IMG/VR virus record: IMGVR_UViG_3300028025_003054
Location: 1 to 31,391 of that record
Direction: 5' to 3' (one strand)
Source: a virus
Length of the DNA stretch: 31,391 bases
Both the position numbers and the translations under genes were made by a program. Of the stretch, positions 6,610 to 12,510 are shown in pieces. The notes beneath the pieces were generated by a model, which worked only from the letters and a program-made list of their open reading frames with translations, was not told the origin of the DNA and ran no database searches. How positions within the stretch are numbered: the first letter of the stretch is position 1; every line of letters begins with the position of its first letter.

Positions 6610-7275
6610 CTAAAATGTTACTGATACGGACTTTTCATCTTCCCAAGAATGGGATCGTATCCATGAAGCCGGATAAGGAATGAATTGTCCACCCTGCTTA
6701 AACCATTCAGGCGATTGTTTCTGCCATTCTAATGCTTTAAGAACAACTTCTATATTAGGTCTTATCGTATTCCAAGCTTTTCTAGCATCTTCCTTTTTTT
6801 TCTTTTTAGGAAATGCCTGCCAAAATATTTCAAAGTCTTTAGAGATGTATTGGTTATTGGTTATTAAGTTATTGGTTATTGGTTTATGGTTAGTGGTTAG
6901 TTGAACGCCCGTTGATTTTATTTCAACGCCCGTTGAACGCCCGTTGGAATTCGCCCGTTTTTCAGCGCTTAAACGACCTGCCTTACTAGCAGTTTCAAGT
7001 CTTTCTTTATAAGTTTGTATCTCACGATCTGACCTTCCTTGAACATAACCGCCTTCAGTTTTAGTCCAAAAGTCCATAAGAACATTTCGCATAGCTTGTT
7101 TTTCATCTTCAGTCCTCGCATTAAATAATCTAAAAAGTTTATCTTCATCAGCCGGAAGCGGCTTTTCATCAAGATAATACTGATCTAATAACTGTCGATA
7201 GCACCCATGTTCAAGCAATGATAAATGAGTTGTATCCTTGCGGTAATCCGCAATATTGTATTGGTAATAATGCAT
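6610..7275 (-). CDS. DUF1376-type phage replication protein
   Basis: Probable replication initiator, functional counterpart of lambda O. Residues 1-100 form the DUF1376 (YdaU-like) domain: 'HYYQYNIADYRKDTTHLSLL', 'Y..LLDQYY..E.PLP.DE'. Residues 105-142 are a low-complexity linker (GRSTGVEIKSTGV..., TNNHKPITNN-type) whose DNA is made of repeats. Residues 147-216 are the C-terminal domain seen in replication proteins of this class ('FEIFWQAFPKKKKKEDARKAW', 'IPYPASWIRSHSWEDE'). A GAAAGGGA ribosome site precedes the ATG. It follows the VRR-NUC gene and heads the replication genes. The family is clear; the initiator role follows from context. Confidence 0.82.
   Translation of the reverse strand: MHYYQYNIADYRKDTTHLSLLEHGCYRQLLDQYYLDEKPLPADEDKLFRLFNARTEDEKQAMRNVLMDFWTKTEGGYVQGRSDREIQTYKERLETASKAGRLSAEKRANSNGRSTGVEIKSTGVQLTTNHKPITNNLITNNQYISKDFEIFWQAFPKKKKKEDARKAWNTIRPNIEVVLKALEWQKQSPEWFKQGGQFIPYPASWIRSHSWEDEKSVSVTF
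6850..6959 (-). repeat. Two iteron-like repeat arrays inside the replication gene; candidate origin
   Basis: On the plus strand, 6850-6899 is built from TTGGTTA heptamers: exact at 6850, 6857 and 6872, with one-base variants at 6879, 6886 and 6893. Next to it the octamer CGCCCGTT occurs four times, beginning at 6906, 6927, 6938 and 6952, three of them inside AACGCCCGTT. One AT-rich array next to a GC-rich array within the linker of an initiator gene is the layout of lambda-type origins. The origin role is inferred. Confidence 0.6.
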
Positions 7276-7325
7276 TCATTCCCTTTCTCTTATCTTGTAA
7301 CGCTTTTCGCACTATAAACCGAAAT

Positions 7326-7682
7326 TTATTTATCTTGCAAGTATTTTTGGATTATTTTTTGGCCTTCCTCAAACCCATAGGCCACTTCCGCACCATAACC
7401 CATTGATTCTGCTAGGTTTAAAAACTGCTCTTGATTCTGTTGTAATTTTGCACTTTTATCCTTTTTCATCTCAATAAATAGACCATGTAGGCCATTGGCC
7501 GGGATCATAAGAAATAGGTCTGAAACGCCTGCCGTAACCCCTTCAGCCTTTAATTTTATAGCCGTTCCTATATGCCTTGCGCCCCCATTTGGTATAGCAA
7601 ACAGGCATTTTGCCATTAATGGATATTGAAACCTAAACCATCGTATAAGCAAAGACTGTGCCAAGTGTTCATTATTTTTCAT
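7326..7682 (-). CDS. VRR-NUC domain nuclease
   Basis: A 118-residue single-domain VRR-NUC protein of the PD-(D/E)XK superfamily: 'IPNGG.R' (30-36), 'LKAEGVTAGVSDLFL' with D55, then 'GLFIEMK' giving E71-x-K73, then Q84 in a closing helix. Phage versions of this size are structure-specific nucleases thought to act on branched DNA. It is the first gene of the minus-strand early operon, its ATG facing the divergent promoter region; no clear ribosome site is seen, so it may have little or no leader. Confidence 0.9.
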   Translation of the reverse strand: MKNNEHLAQSLLIRWFRFQYPLMAKCLFAIPNGGARHIGTAIKLKAEGVTAGVSDLFLMIPANGLHGLFIEMKKDKSAKLQQNQEQFLNLAESMGYGAEVAYGFEEGQKIIQKYLQDK

Positions 7683-7776
7683 AAAATATTTAAAAAATAG
7701 TTGTATTTAATTTTAATATAGGCATAATAACACCTAGCAACACATTTTTATTAACGAAACTTTTAAGGAAACTAAA
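7683..7776. promoter_or_regulatory. Divergent intergenic region with likely early promoters
   Basis: This 94-base AT-rich gap separates the leftward early operon from the rightward recombination operon, so it should hold a promoter for each. For the rightward operon, TTGTAT (7701-7706) and CATAAT (7723-7728) with a 16-base spacer make a fair sigma70-type match. No equally good pair is seen for the leftward direction. No operator-like inverted repeat stands out. Confidence 0.5.
7751..7765 (+). repeat. Leader repeat, copy 1 (TTAACGAAACTTTTA)
   Basis: The same 15 bases occur at 7751-7765, before the first gene of the rightward operon, and at 8872-8886, before the ERF gene; each is followed within four bases by AAGGA and then a start codon. 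It may be a conserved translation leader or a binding site. Copy 2 overlaps a stop codon. Confidence 0.5.
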
Positions 7777-8118
7777 ATGCAAATTCAAACAAAAGACTTT
7801 AGATTCGTAGCCAAACTTGATAAGTATGAGCATCATACTGACGCTAATGGCGTTATTCGTTGGAATTCTAATAACTCTGTCCCACCACGCGATATTCTCG
7901 AATTAGCTTATCTTGATGGCAAAATTTCAGAACAAACACTTACAACTAGCCTTGCAACAAAATCCCAAGAAGATGATGCATTTTTAAAACAATATATTGC
8001 AATGCGTCAAAAAATTGGCTATTCAGAGGAAGAGCTTTGCGAAATAAATGCAAACTTTGATTTAAGTGAAACAGTTGTTGATGTAATCACAGGTCAAATA
8101 ATTAGGGGTGCGGTATGA
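7777..8118 (+). CDS. Hypothetical early protein
   Basis: 113 residues, first gene of the rightward operon. N-terminal segment 'FVAKLDKYEHHTDANGVIRW' looks beta-rich; the middle is helical ('PRDILELAYLDGKIS', 'DAFLKQYIAMRQKIGYSEEEL'). No family recognised. AAGGA lies 9 bases before the ATG. Its stop overlaps the next ATG (ATGA), so the two genes are probably translated together. Confidence 0.7.
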   Translation: MQIQTKDFRFVAKLDKYEHHTDANGVIRWNSNNSVPPRDILELAYLDGKISEQTLTTSLATKSQEDDAFLKQYIAMRQKIGYSEEELCEINANFDLSETVVDVITGQIIRGAV

Positions 8119-8372
8119 AAAAATTATTAACCGCACTATTAATCGCACTCCCGATCATAGCGGTCGGGGGTGAATCACCTAAACTTCGATACAATTGGGT
8201 TGAAGATAAATATAATTACGCACCTAAAGAAGCCAAGCTTAAATACAATTGGACTGCCGACAAATACGAGTTTGTTGCACCAAATTCAAAACTCAAGCAT
8301 AATTCGCAAAGCGGTAATTATGAGTATGTTCAAACGCAAATTGATCCTTATAAATCTGAAATAGGGGAATAA
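8115..8372 (+). CDS. Exported 18-residue-repeat protein
   Basis: An 85-residue protein with a signal peptide (MKKLLTALLIALPIIAVGG) and a mature part that is almost entirely three tandem copies of an 18-residue unit beginning at K23, K41 and K59: K-L-x-[YH]-N-x5-[KN]-Y-x-[YF]. Copy 1 is 'KLRYNWVEDKYNYAP', copy 2 'KLKYNWTADKYEFVAP', copy 3 'KLKHNSQSGNYEYV'. Aromatic residues recur at fixed places, suggesting a small beta-repeat structure outside the inner membrane. A periplasmic protein in an early recombination operon hints at superinfection exclusion or envelope change, but that is inference. No known family is claimed. Confidence 0.75.
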   Translation: MKKLLTALLIALPIIAVGGESPKLRYNWVEDKYNYAPKEAKLKYNWTADKYEFVAPNSKLKHNSQSGNYEYVQTQIDPYKSEIGE

Positions 8373-8373
8373 A

Positions 8374-8487
8374 ATGACAACACAAAATAAGAAGTTAATT
8401 GTTTATACAATTGCCATATATGCGTATTTTGGCTTGTGGTTATATGTATTGTATCCTTTACTAGACAAATTCTTGAAAGGCGTATAA
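8374..8487 (+). CDS. 37-residue membrane protein
   Basis: MTTQNKKLIVYTIAIYAYFG followed by LWLYVLYPLLDKFLKGV: a single long hydrophobic helix with a short polar head and a basic tail. AGGGGA lies 7 bases before the ATG, which starts one base after the preceding stop. It may work with the exported repeat protein encoded just upstream (inference). Confidence 0.6.
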   Translation: MTTQNKKLIVYTIAIYAYFGLWLYVLYPLLDKFLKGV

Positions 8488-8488
8488 T

Positions 8489-8875
8489 ATGACGACAAAT
8501 CAATCACTTACGGGGGCTGATATGGCTGAAGAAATTTTAATTAAAGATAAAATTCATATACAAGCTTTACACCATCCTGATCCTGATTTTTATGGCGATG
8601 ATGATCAAATTAGGAATATGCAAGAACTTATTGAATATTACCTAACTTTTCAATGTAAAAATTGGGGTGAACTTTACGCTGATGCTGAAGATTCAGCTCC
8701 ATTTATTAGTAAAATTCATAACATATTATTTGACATTAAAGATGATGAATTAGGCCGTATCCGGGATGAGTTTGATAAAGCTATTAAAGACATGGCTAAA
8801 TATGTTTTTAATAACCATGAAACTAATCGTTGGGCTAAACGAATCTATGATGCTACAATTGAAAGTATTATTTAA
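8489..8875 (+). CDS. Hypothetical acidic protein
   Basis: 128 residues, strongly acidic and helical ('IRNMQELIEYYLTFQCKNWGELYADAED', 'DDELGRIRDEFDKAIKDMAKYVF'). Not recognised. The ATG at 8489 follows the preceding stop closely with AAAGG upstream; the ATG at 8522 behind GGGGG is an alternative (MAEEILIKDK). A small acidic protein in an early operon could be a DNA mimic, but nothing here proves that. Confidence 0.65.
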   Translation: MTTNQSLTGADMAEEILIKDKIHIQALHHPDPDFYGDDDQIRNMQELIEYYLTFQCKNWGELYADAEDSAPFISKIHNILFDIKDDELGRIRDEFDKAIKDMAKYVFNNHETNRWAKRIYDATIESII

Positions 8876-8886
8876 CGAAACTTTTA
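8872..8886 (+). repeat. Leader repeat, copy 2 (TTAACGAAACTTTTA)
   Basis: Identical to the 15 bases at 7751-7765. It overlaps the stop codon of the gene ending at 8875 and sits 16 bases before the ERF start codon, just ahead of an AAGGATAAG ribosome site. Confidence 0.5.
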
Positions 8887-8901
8887 TAAGGATAAGACAA
8901 G

Positions 8902-9447
8902 ATGAAAACATCGGAAAGCATCAAACAGATTGCTGAAGCTTTAGTGTCGGCGCAAAAAGAAATTAAATTTGCCGTTAAAGATTCTACCAATCCTCATTAC
9001 AAATCTAAATACGCTAACATCAATTCAGTTATTGATGCGGTTAAAGCGCCATTAAACAACAATAATATTGCAATACTTCAGTCGTTAAGTCCATCCGATG
9101 ACGGAAAACTACATTTAACTACTCGTTTAATTCATAGTTCGGGGGAATGGATTGAAGATACTGCCGTCTGCCCTTTGCAAAAACAAGATGCGCAAGGATT
9201 AGGTAGCGCAGTTTCTTACATTCGCCGTTATAGTTTATCTGCATTTTTAAGCCTTTATTCTGATACGGATGATGATGGCCAATCTGCCGCCCTTAATGCC
9301 GCAGATTATCTTCAAAAAATTAACCATAGTCAAACATTGGAAGAGTTACAGGCTAACTATAATTTTGTTATGGGTGAAGTTAAGAATGATCGCACTTTAT
9401 CTAAAATGGTTATTGAAGCTAAAGATAAAAGAAAGGCAGAGCTATGA
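8902..9447 (+). CDS. erf: ERF-family single-strand annealing protein
   Basis: Recombinase that anneals complementary single strands, as Erf of P22. The 181-residue protein shows the conserved core: 'LVSAQKEIKFAVKDSTNPHYKSKYANINSV' near the N-terminus, a middle 'LLTTRLIHSSGEWIED' type beta segment, and 'DAQGLGSAVSYIRRYSLSAFLSLYSDTDDDG', the family's best-known motif. An AAGGATAAG leader precedes the start. The partner exonuclease (YqaJ type) is encoded two genes downstream, the standard pair for phage double-strand-break annealing. Confidence 0.93.
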   Translation: MKTSESIKQIAEALVSAQKEIKFAVKDSTNPHYKSKYANINSVIDAVKAPLNNNNIAILQSLSPSDDGKLHLTTRLIHSSGEWIEDTAVCPLQKQDAQGLGSAVSYIRRYSLSAFLSLYSDTDDDGQSAALNAADYLQKINHSQTLEELQANYNFVMGEVKNDRTLSKMVIEAKDKRKAEL

Positions 9448-9617
9448 TTACAGGCACAAAAAACAGTAGTTTTTACGGAGTGGAGTTATCCTATTCGGCT
9501 AGAGAATTAATGGCACTAGAAGCCCGTAAAACAAGAATAGAAGCCTTAAAAAGAGCAATGGGTGATAAATACCTATTAGCACCATTAACTAAAAAATTAA
9601 ATAAACCACTTAAATAG
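9444..9617 (+). CDS. 57-residue hypothetical protein
   Basis: Starts with ATG overlapping the erf stop (ATGA) and ends 8 bases before the exonuclease gene. Helical and basic: 'SYSARELMALEARKTRIEAL' then 'KRAMGDKYLLAPLTKKLNKP'. No family recognised. Its place between annealase and exonuclease suggests a role in that pair, or simply a small passenger. Confidence 0.65.
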   Translation: MITGTKNSSFYGVELSYSARELMALEARKTRIEALKRAMGDKYLLAPLTKKLNKPLK

Positions 9618-9625
9618 GAACTTAC

Positions 9626-10300
9626 ATGGAAAGAATTATTAGGGGTATTGAGCAGGGCAGTTCCGAATGGATGGCTTTGAGAATTGGCCGCATAGGTGGA
9701 TCACGCATAGCTGATCTGCTTACTGAAGGTCGCGGCGGTGCTGAATCTTTAACTCGCCGTAAATATAAAAATGAATTAATTAGGGAAAGGCTAACAGGTA
9801 AAAAATTAGAAACTTATAAAACACCTGCAATGCAACGAGGAATAGATTTAGAACCAATGGCTAGAGCATGGTATGAAGTTAAATATAATACTTTTGTTGA
9901 TCAAGTAGCCATTGTTAAACATCCTACTATTGAAGGTGGCCAATGTTCACCGGATGGCCTAGTTGATGCTACTAATTCTTTAATCGAAATCAAAATACCC
10001 AATCCCGAAAACCACTTGGACAACATCCTTACGGGTGGCAAACAGTTAGATCAGTATTACGATCAGGTTATGTGGCAATTGGCCTGCGTTCCCGGCTCTA
10101 ATAGGAATGAAAAAAGAGAATTTTGCGATCTTGTATCTTTTGATCCTGATATGCCGGATCATTTACAAGGGTTCGTAAAGCGTATTTATCGGGATGATAA
10201 ATATATTAAAACAATGGAAACTGCGGTGATCGCGTTTTTATCTGAAATAGAAACTATCGTTAATAACTTAAAGGAAATACAAAATGGCAATAACCCATGA
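9626..10300 (+). CDS. YqaJ-like (lambda-exonuclease fold) recombination nuclease
   Basis: 5'-3' exonuclease partner of the ERF annealase. Signature features: 'GSSEWMALRIGRIGGS' at the N-terminus; 'RGIDLEPMAR' with E76; 'SPDGLVD' with D110; 'LIEIKIP' giving E121-x-K123; and 'YYDQVMWQLAC', the Q-x-x-x-Q helix that closes the active site. Length (224) is normal. AGGAA lies before the ATG; the end overlaps the following gene by 17 bases. Confidence 0.93.
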   Translation: MERIIRGIEQGSSEWMALRIGRIGGSRIADLLTEGRGGAESLTRRKYKNELIRERLTGKKLETYKTPAMQRGIDLEPMARAWYEVKYNTFVDQVAIVKHPTIEGGQCSPDGLVDATNSLIEIKIPNPENHLDNILTGGKQLDQYYDQVMWQLACVPGSNRNEKREFCDLVSFDPDMPDHLQGFVKRIYRDDKYIKTMETAVIAFLSEIETIVNNLKEIQNGNNP

Positions 10301-10520
10301 TTTAATCGCTAAAACAGGCGAATACACTAACGCTAACGGCGAAACTAAAGCTCGCTGGACTAAAGTAGGCGTGGCAATGAGCAATAAATCAGGCGGAACT
10401 TCTTTGCTTTTAGAATCTATCCCTGTCAATTTTGACGGCTGGGTAACAATGAGAGAACCGCAACCAAAAGCTGATGTAACTTCAATACATGGAACTGATA
10501 AAACTGACTTACCATTTTAA
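10284..10520 (+). CDS. Small SSB-like protein with acidic DLPF tip
   Basis: 78 residues: 'GEYTNANGETKARWTKVGVAM' then 'LLLESIPVNFDGWVTMREP', a beta-rich body shared by small phage proteins next to recombination genes, and a Pro/Asp-rich tail ending DKTDLPF. SSB proteins end in D-D-x-P-F, the contact for DnaG, RecO, PriA and exonuclease I. Body, tail and position after ERF and YqaJ suggest a single-strand binding protein or an SSB mimic; direct DNA binding is unproven. AAGGAAATAC precedes the ATG. Confidence 0.6.
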   Translation: MAITHDLIAKTGEYTNANGETKARWTKVGVAMSNKSGGTSLLLESIPVNFDGWVTMREPQPKADVTSIHGTDKTDLPF

Positions 10521-10595
10521 TGATTTTACTGATGGCATGAGCCACAATGTAGCCCATAATGAAATTGCAGTATTTTTTTAATTAAGGAGTTTATT

Positions 10596-10667
10596 ATGTG
10601 GACTACACCATCAGCTCAAGAAATGCGTTTTGGTTTTGAAGTAACTATGTATGTAATGAATAAATAA
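10596..10667 (+). CDS. pqqA: PqqA-like pyrroloquinoline quinone precursor peptide
   Basis: A 23-residue peptide beginning MWTTPSAQEMRFGFEVTMY and ending VMNK. Length, the 'MW..P' start, 'R.GFEVTMY' and above all E15 and Y19 (E-x-x-x-Y) match bacterial PqqA, whose Glu15 and Tyr19 are crosslinked by PqqE with PqqD and trimmed to make PQQ. A strong AAGGAG ribosome site lies 6 bases before the ATG. It is the last gene of the recombination operon, 75 bases after the SSB-like gene and followed by two hairpins. No pqqB-E genes are in the window, so host enzymes would process it. PQQ is the cofactor of methanol and other periplasmic dehydrogenases. The peptide match is strong; the effect on the host is inference. 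Confidence 0.9.
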   Translation: MWTTPSAQEMRFGFEVTMYVMNK

Positions 10668-10691
10668 GTTATACAAAAATATAACTTTTTA
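10667..10691 (+). terminator. AT-rich hairpin after pqqA
   Basis: AAGTTATA (10667-10674), a five-base loop and TATAACTT (10680-10687) form a perfect 8-bp stem followed by TTTAT, directly after the pqqA stop. Weak as a terminator because the stem is AT-rich; it could also protect the 3' end of a short pqqA transcript. Confidence 0.45.
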
Positions 10692-10735
10692 TAGGTGAAT
10701 AGCGTTCTTCAGAAAATCGGTATTTACCAATAATT

Positions 10736-10758
10736 AAGGGGCTTCATGCCCCTTTTTT
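10736..10758 (+). terminator. Rho-independent terminator of the rightward operon
   Basis: AAGGGGC (10736-10742), loop TTCAT, GCCCCTT and a run of six T ending at 10758: a GC-rich stem with U-tract, the clear end of the recombination/pqqA operon. Confidence 0.88.
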
Positions 10759-10982
10759 ATCGTGTGTATAGTGTGTAATATATAATACATTTTAATAGTT
10801 AATAAGCGCTAAATATGTTTATATTAACTACTTAAATAGTTAATATGTCGAAAAAAGTATATATTTTGTATATATTACTTTTTTGCATTTAATTATTAAA
10901 ATTTCATGCAATTATTAAATATTGTTTTCATTCTTTTCTATATAAATCAATGATTTGAGTGAAAACGGATGTAAAGTATATT
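10759..10982. other. AT-rich convergent intergenic region with inverted repeats
   Basis: No gene is seen. The region lies where the rightward operon and the leftward late operon meet. AAAAAAGTA (10851-10859) and TACTTTTTT (10876-10884) are exact complements with further TATAT pairing inside, forming a hairpin with an A-run on one side and a T-run on the other, so it could terminate transcripts from both directions. Other elements are TAGTTAA repeats at 10796-10845 and two AATTATTAAA repeats. A GTAAA/TTTAC hairpin at about 10968-10992 overlaps the end of the next leftward gene. Confidence 0.5.
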
Positions 10983-11153
10983 TTACAATCCATATCTTAA
11001 ATTATATCTATATTCATCCCACCACCATTTGCGGCGATAAGTTTTAAATTTCTTTTCAATCCTAGCGTATTTATCAACTCGGCGCATTGGTATCCAACGC
11101 CTTAATAAAAGCTTTCCAGTAGGACTTCTTTTAGTCCTAAAGTAAATAGTCAT
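10983..11153 (-). CDS. 56-residue basic protein
   Basis: MTIYFRTKRSPTGKLLLRRW through 'KKFKTYRRKWWWDEYRYNL': strongly basic with a WWW cluster. Its ATG overlaps the stop of the preceding gene (ATGA), which supports expression. Last gene of the late operon. No family recognised; the charge would suit nucleic acid binding. Confidence 0.6.
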   Translation of the reverse strand: MTIYFRTKRSPTGKLLLRRWIPMRRVDKYARIEKKFKTYRRKWWWDEYRYNLRYGL

Positions 11154-11362
11154 TTTATATAATGATCGCCAGTATTGTTATTAAGACCAATCATATCAAC
11201 CTTATCTTGATCCCATGAAGTTGTTTCATCAGAATCATAATAGCGTTCCTCATAAAACTTATTCTTTTTATTGCCCCAAATTTTTTCGTAATTTTCATCA
11301 TACAAACTTTTTTGTTTAAGTTTATTAGTTGATCCTTTTCCGGCTTCACTATATTTACTCAT
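11150..11362 (-). CDS. Small hydrophilic hypothetical protein
   Basis: 70 residues, very rich in Lys, Asp, Asn and Tyr ('KSLYDENYEKIWGNKKNKFYEERYYD'), probably disordered. The start overlaps the end of the HNH-type gene by 8 bases. Not recognised. Confidence 0.6.
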   Translation of the reverse strand: MSKYSEAGKGSTNKLKQKSLYDENYEKIWGNKKNKFYEERYYDSDETTSWDQDKVDMIGLNNNTGDHYIK

Positions 11363-11714
11363 AAATTTTTTTTACCCAATTAGCAAAGTTAATTAATTCT
11401 GATTTATCAGCAGTAAGCTTCATAGCATTAGCTTTAAAAGATATTACCTGAATATTGCCTTTAATGTAACCTTTATCATTATCAATACGATCAAGGCTAG
11501 GGCTTAAATCTCGATTACCATCAATAGCTTTTTTAATAGGAAGTCCCAAAATGGGACATATTTCAGGAATAATTATATCGGATATTTCTATATTGAATTC
11601 AATGCCTTTTTTTAAAGCACGATGTCGAGCTAACTGATAAAGATTTTTTTCTCGGTTCTTGTCTTTCCAAGCCCTTAAATAATCTTTTGTTTTGCTTTTA
11701 TCTTTTAAGGGCAT
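11355..11714 (-). CDS. Endonuclease VII/HNH-like protein
   Basis: About 119 residues from the ATG at 11714. 'CPILGLPI', 'SPSLDRIDNDKGYIKGNIQVIS' and 'KANAMKLTADKSELINFANW' form the pattern of small phage HNH/endonuclease VII-like proteins: a D-R-I-D catalytic strand and the 'GYIKGN.Q..S..AN.MK' helix. The usual second zinc Cys pair is incomplete (one CP knuckle only). Such nucleases resolve branched DNA or act as mobile elements; here the gene sits at the end of the late operon. A TTG 12 codons upstream is a less likely start. Confidence 0.72.
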   Translation of the reverse strand: MPLKDKSKTKDYLRAWKDKNREKNLYQLARHRALKKGIEFNIEISDIIIPEICPILGLPIKKAIDGNRDLSPSLDRIDNDKGYIKGNIQVISFKANAMKLTADKSELINFANWVKKIYE

Positions 11715-11718
11715 TATT

Positions 11719-11880
11719 TTATTTTTTAAATTTAGAACGCGCCCATTCAAAAATCCTTATGCAATACCAAATTATTGATAATAATGCGGCAATAGCCGGT
11801 AAAAATTTCATGACAGTTCCTAAAACTGTAATTCCCGAAACTGTATCTAATATATGTTTCGTGTGTTCTTGCATATCCAT
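11719..11880 (-). CDS. 53-residue membrane protein, class II holin-like
   Basis: MDMQEHTKHILDTVSGITVL is an amphipathic start, followed by one strong membrane helix ('FLPAIAALLSIIWYCIRIFE') and a basic end 'WARSKFKK'. Similar small proteins ('ALD..S..T.......PA.AA..SI.W..IRIYE') are common in podoviruses and siphoviruses and are often labelled as putative class II holins. It lies at the end of the late operon, while a 3-TM holin already sits beside the endolysin. The role is inferred from shape. Confidence 0.65.
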   Translation of the reverse strand: MDMQEHTKHILDTVSGITVLGTVMKFLPAIAALLSIIWYCIRIFEWARSKFKK

Positions 11881-11894
11881 ATTATTTCTTTCTA

Positions 11895-12083
11895 CTAATT
11901 AATGAGATGGCGCTCGAGAGCCATAAACAAATCGCCGCTAGAAGATATATAACAGAGAGAACCATCAGATAATAAAATAACCAAATAATTTTTATTATCG
12001 TAGTAATCAGAGCCAACATCTTTGATTGTTTTATTTTGTAGAAAATCGAATATGTCATCAATGGTTTCATGGGAAGTTTGCAT
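11895..12083 (-). CDS. Small hypothetical protein
   Basis: 62 residues: 'ETIDDIFDFLQNKTIKDVGSD' then a beta-like 'NKNYLVILLSDGSLCYISSSG'. The ATG lies 17 bases inside the GT9-like gene. Acidic and soluble; preferred over the hydrophobic overlapping frame at 11882-12070. No family recognised. Confidence 0.6.
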   Translation of the reverse strand: MQTSHETIDDIFDFLQNKTIKDVGSDYYDNKNYLVILLSDGSLCYISSSGDLFMALERHLIN

Positions 12084-12510
12084 TTAAACTTTCTATCACT
12101 ATTTCAGGACTAACAAATTTATCTGCATCATGTTCTGTATGTTCCCACCATAGGAATTGGTTTTGAACCAAATTGTTCCGATCCTTTAAAAGATTAATAT
12201 TTTTGGGATGCCCAAATATTAGAGGATCAGAAACAGACCATAGAACTATACCATATTTTTGTCTGTCCCAACAAAAATGTTGAAAAAAAGAATCGCAACT
12301 TATCCATGTTCTGCATTGATCGACAAGGCTTCCAAGCTCATCTAGTGATAAGTTTTTTCTAAAGTCATCAACCAATTGTTCTTCACCTTCTATGCCTACT
12401 TGAACTATTGGCTTATCGATTAGTCTAATAAGTTCCTTCCAGTAAGGATAGTTTTTAGGATTAGCCTTACCATTTCTTAAACTTTTAGAATATGGGCTAA
12501 TAATAATCAT
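12067..12510 (-). CDS. GT9 (heptosyltransferase-like) C-terminal half
   Basis: 147 residues that begin at 'MIIISPYSKSLRNGKANPKNYPYW', which looks like the start of the second Rossmann domain of GT9 sugar transferases, and continue with 'IVQVGIEGEEQL', 'LGSLVDQCRTWISCDSFFQHFC' and 'SDPLIFGHPKNINLL', the nucleotide-sugar side of that fold. The N-terminal domain is missing here, but the protein encoded just upstream ends in a segment that looks like it; the two genes overlap by ATGA. Together they may form one two-domain transferase. Likely to glycosylate virion proteins or host surface glycan (inference). Confidence 0.72.
   Translation of the reverse strand: MIIISPYSKSLRNGKANPKNYPYWKELIRLIDKPIVQVGIEGEEQLVDDFRKNLSLDELGSLVDQCRTWISCDSFFQHFCWDRQKYGIVLWSVSDPLIFGHPKNINLLKDRNNLVQNQFLWWEHTEHDADKFVSPEIVIESLNANFP

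Noticed and set aside
8489-8875. Anti-restriction DNA mimic
   Set aside because: The protein is acidic, but no known family motif is seen and charge alone is not enough.
10521-10595. Promoter of its own for pqqA
   Set aside because: The 75 bases hold a short hairpin (TGGC/GCCA) and AT-rich DNA but no convincing -35/-10 pair; read-through from the operon is enough.
11882-12070. Hydrophobic 62-codon frame overlapping the small gene at 11895-12083
   Set aside because: It shares nearly all its DNA with the other frame, which has an ATG start placed at the end of the GT9-like gene and looks like a soluble protein. The hydrophobic look comes from AT-rich DNA.
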